A DNA stretch of 64,000 nucleotides, taken from NCBI GenBank assembly GCA_029961685.1, contig JARWKL010000007.1:21647013-21711012 (forward strand). Direction: 5' to 3'. The DNA comes from Aristolochia californica (Eukaryota; Streptophyta; Magnoliopsida; Piperales; Aristolochiaceae). The translations under genes were made by a program, and so were the position numbers. Positions within the stretch are counted from its first letter, which is position 1; the number at the start of each line of letters is the position of its first letter. The notes below the pieces were generated by a model that had not been told where the DNA came from, did no database searches, and worked only from the letters and a program-made list of their open reading frames with translations. This document shows positions 63,406-64,000 of the stretch, piece by piece.

Positions 63406-63438
63406 GAGCTTGAGGACAAGCTCGTCTTCCAAGGGGGG
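63406..63438 (+). pseudogene. Possible remnant of a Ty3/gypsy pol C-terminal end
   Basis: In the frame starting at 63406 the translation is ELEDKLVFQGG. This resembles the acidic ED-rich tail followed by GG that ends many plant Ty3/gypsy polyproteins just before the polypurine tract. Only 11 residues are involved, so this is suggestive only. Confidence 0.35.
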
Positions 63439-63440
63439 TG
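63431..63440 (+). other. Polypurine tract
   Basis: The tract aaggggggtg lies just upstream of the 3' LTR, with taa between it and the LTR start. It is the expected primer for plus-strand DNA synthesis. Confidence 0.85.
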
Positions 63441-63516
63441 TAATGTTATGCACGCAATAACATTATTATTTTTTTTGTTTTATTTAATTTACTTTATTTT
63501 AATTCAGTTTTAGGCC

Positions 63517-63600
63517 ATAGGGGTATTTTTGGAATTATTTATTAATAGGGATATTTTTGGAATATTTTATTCATAGGATATTTCTGTAATATTTTACTAA
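63517..63600 (+). repeat. Three 28-bp tandem repeats in the 3' LTR U3 region
   Basis: Counterpart of 61916-61999, with the third copy shortened by one base (ataggata for atagggata). Confidence 0.82.
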
Positions 63601-63607
63601 ACCCTAA
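63599..63607 (+). promoter_or_regulatory. Telo-box motif in the 3' LTR
   Basis: Exact aaaccctaa, preserved although a neighbouring base differs (ttactaaa against ttattaaa). Confidence 0.5.
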
Positions 63608-63869
63608 CAGGGTGAACCCTATTTAAAGGGTAAGAGTAATGAGAAAAGGAAGCATTGAAGTATTAAGAATTAGGTTAAATTTAGCGTAAAGAGGCTTAGA
63701 GTTCTCCTCAACAAGATCTAGGGTTTCCAAGCTTCCCTTAGGCTTGATCCTTCATTTTCGTCTTCCCCAAGTCTTCCTACTACCCCTAAGGTAATGCATG
63801 GAAGACCCGTAACCCATGACAGACCCCAGATCCTCCCAAAGAATCCACTTAAGATCCGGGACCATAACA

Positions 63870-63874
63870 CGTAT
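63870..63874. repeat. Target site duplication CGTAT, right copy
   Basis: The five bases cgtat directly follow the 3' LTR and match the left copy perfectly. A 5-bp duplication is the usual size for LTR retrotransposon integrases. Confidence 0.95.
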
Positions 63875-64000
63875 GCACTCTTTCATTTTTATATCTAACG
63901 TTTTGCAATCAACGGGAAACGGGGGAGGCTTGCGATTTTTAACTGAGTATTGACTTCAAATCCATAAGTAATTTCTTACAAAAAAATAGCCCGTTATGCA
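63870..64000. repeat. Satellite array resumes after the retrotransposon
   Basis: After the 3' LTR the sequence picks up the same monomer exactly where it stopped at 61842 (gtatgcactc, then the GC-rich patch, then the A-type approach to the anchor). The next anchor, in the form tagcccgtta, is at 63987. Subtracting the 2027-bp element and one 5-bp target copy gives 675 bp from the anchor at 61280, a normal monomer length. The array therefore continues beyond the window. Confidence 0.96.

Larger units (their letters stand above)
61843..63869 (+). mobile_element. Non-autonomous LTR retrotransposon inserted in the satellite
   Basis: Complete element of 2027 bp with LTRs of 429 and 426 bp, TG...CA ends, a perfect 5-bp target duplication, an initiator-tRNA-Met primer site just inside the 5' LTR and a purine tract just before the 3' LTR. 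The 1172-bp interior holds no recognisable protease, reverse transcriptase, RNase H or integrase. The 3' internal end (gagcttgaggacaag, then the purine tract) resembles the end of plant Ty3/gypsy polyproteins. I infer a Ty3/gypsy-derived non-autonomous element of LARD/TRIM-like size that would need enzymes from a partner. It lies on the + strand, and its composition is much more GC-rich than the satellite. Confidence 0.95.
63444..63869 (+). repeat. 3' LTR (426 bp)
   Basis: Starts tgttatgcacgc and ends gaccataaca. It has the same architecture as the 5' LTR. Many of its differences from the 5' LTR are an A where the 5' copy has a G (for example aaaggg for aagggg, gtaaag for gtgaag, ccatgac for ccgtggc). 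Confidence 0.96.

Noticed and set aside
62976..63413. 145-codon plus-strand frame across the poly-C and poly-A runs
   Set aside because: It reads poly-proline and poly-lysine through the homopolymers. Its frame depends on uncertain run lengths.

Overview
This window is almost entirely satellite DNA. It shows one long head-to-tail array of an AT-rich repeat with a unit of about 672-676 bp, running from base 1 to 61842 and resuming from 63870 to the end. I placed about 94 units by following a conserved anchor (tagcccgtta and close variants). No host gene, tRNA, rRNA or CRISPR array is supported. The organism is almost certainly a flowering plant, probably a eudicot. The reasons are long satellite monomers in higher-order patterns, an LTR retrotransposon with a plant-type initiator-tRNA-Met primer site, and plant telo-box motifs in its LTRs. 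I cannot name the species. Pericentromeric, centromeric or other constitutive heterochromatin all fit.

The monomers fall into three types. The A context has acggggg-type GC-rich sequence before the anchor and gttagctcaac after it. The B context has aaatgggttgcgg before and gattaattatgtcag after. The C context has aaattggtggcag before and gttagatcaaat after. The basic order is A-B-C, a trimer of about 2.02 kb. Layout: 1-7553 is trimers with several in-register hybrids. 7554-23567 is a nested nine-monomer unit (three trimers, about 6.17 kb) present as a full copy with two deletions, a six-monomer partial copy and a full copy. 23568-34341 is ordinary trimers with hybrid monomers. 34342-42566 is mosaic trimers, two of them in direct tandem. 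42567-47068 is ordinary trimers. 47069-56341 is three consecutive, nearly identical copies of a 3091-bp higher-order unit. 56342-61842 is ordinary trimers.

At 61843-63869 a 2027-bp LTR retrotransposon sits inside one satellite monomer. It has 429/426-bp LTRs, TG...CA ends, a perfect 5-bp target duplication (CGTAT), an initiator-Met primer binding site and a purine tract. Removing it and one target copy restores a 675-bp monomer. The 1172-bp interior lacks protease, reverse transcriptase, RNase H and integrase. It is built largely of short tandem duplications, a minisatellite, homopolymer runs and a hairpin, so the element is non-autonomous, with Ty3/gypsy-like ends.

No genes act together here. 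The content of interest is the evolution of the array (higher-order units, in-register conversion, out-of-register deletions, very recent amplification), small symmetric motifs in the monomers that could matter for chromatin, and the unusual non-autonomous element.
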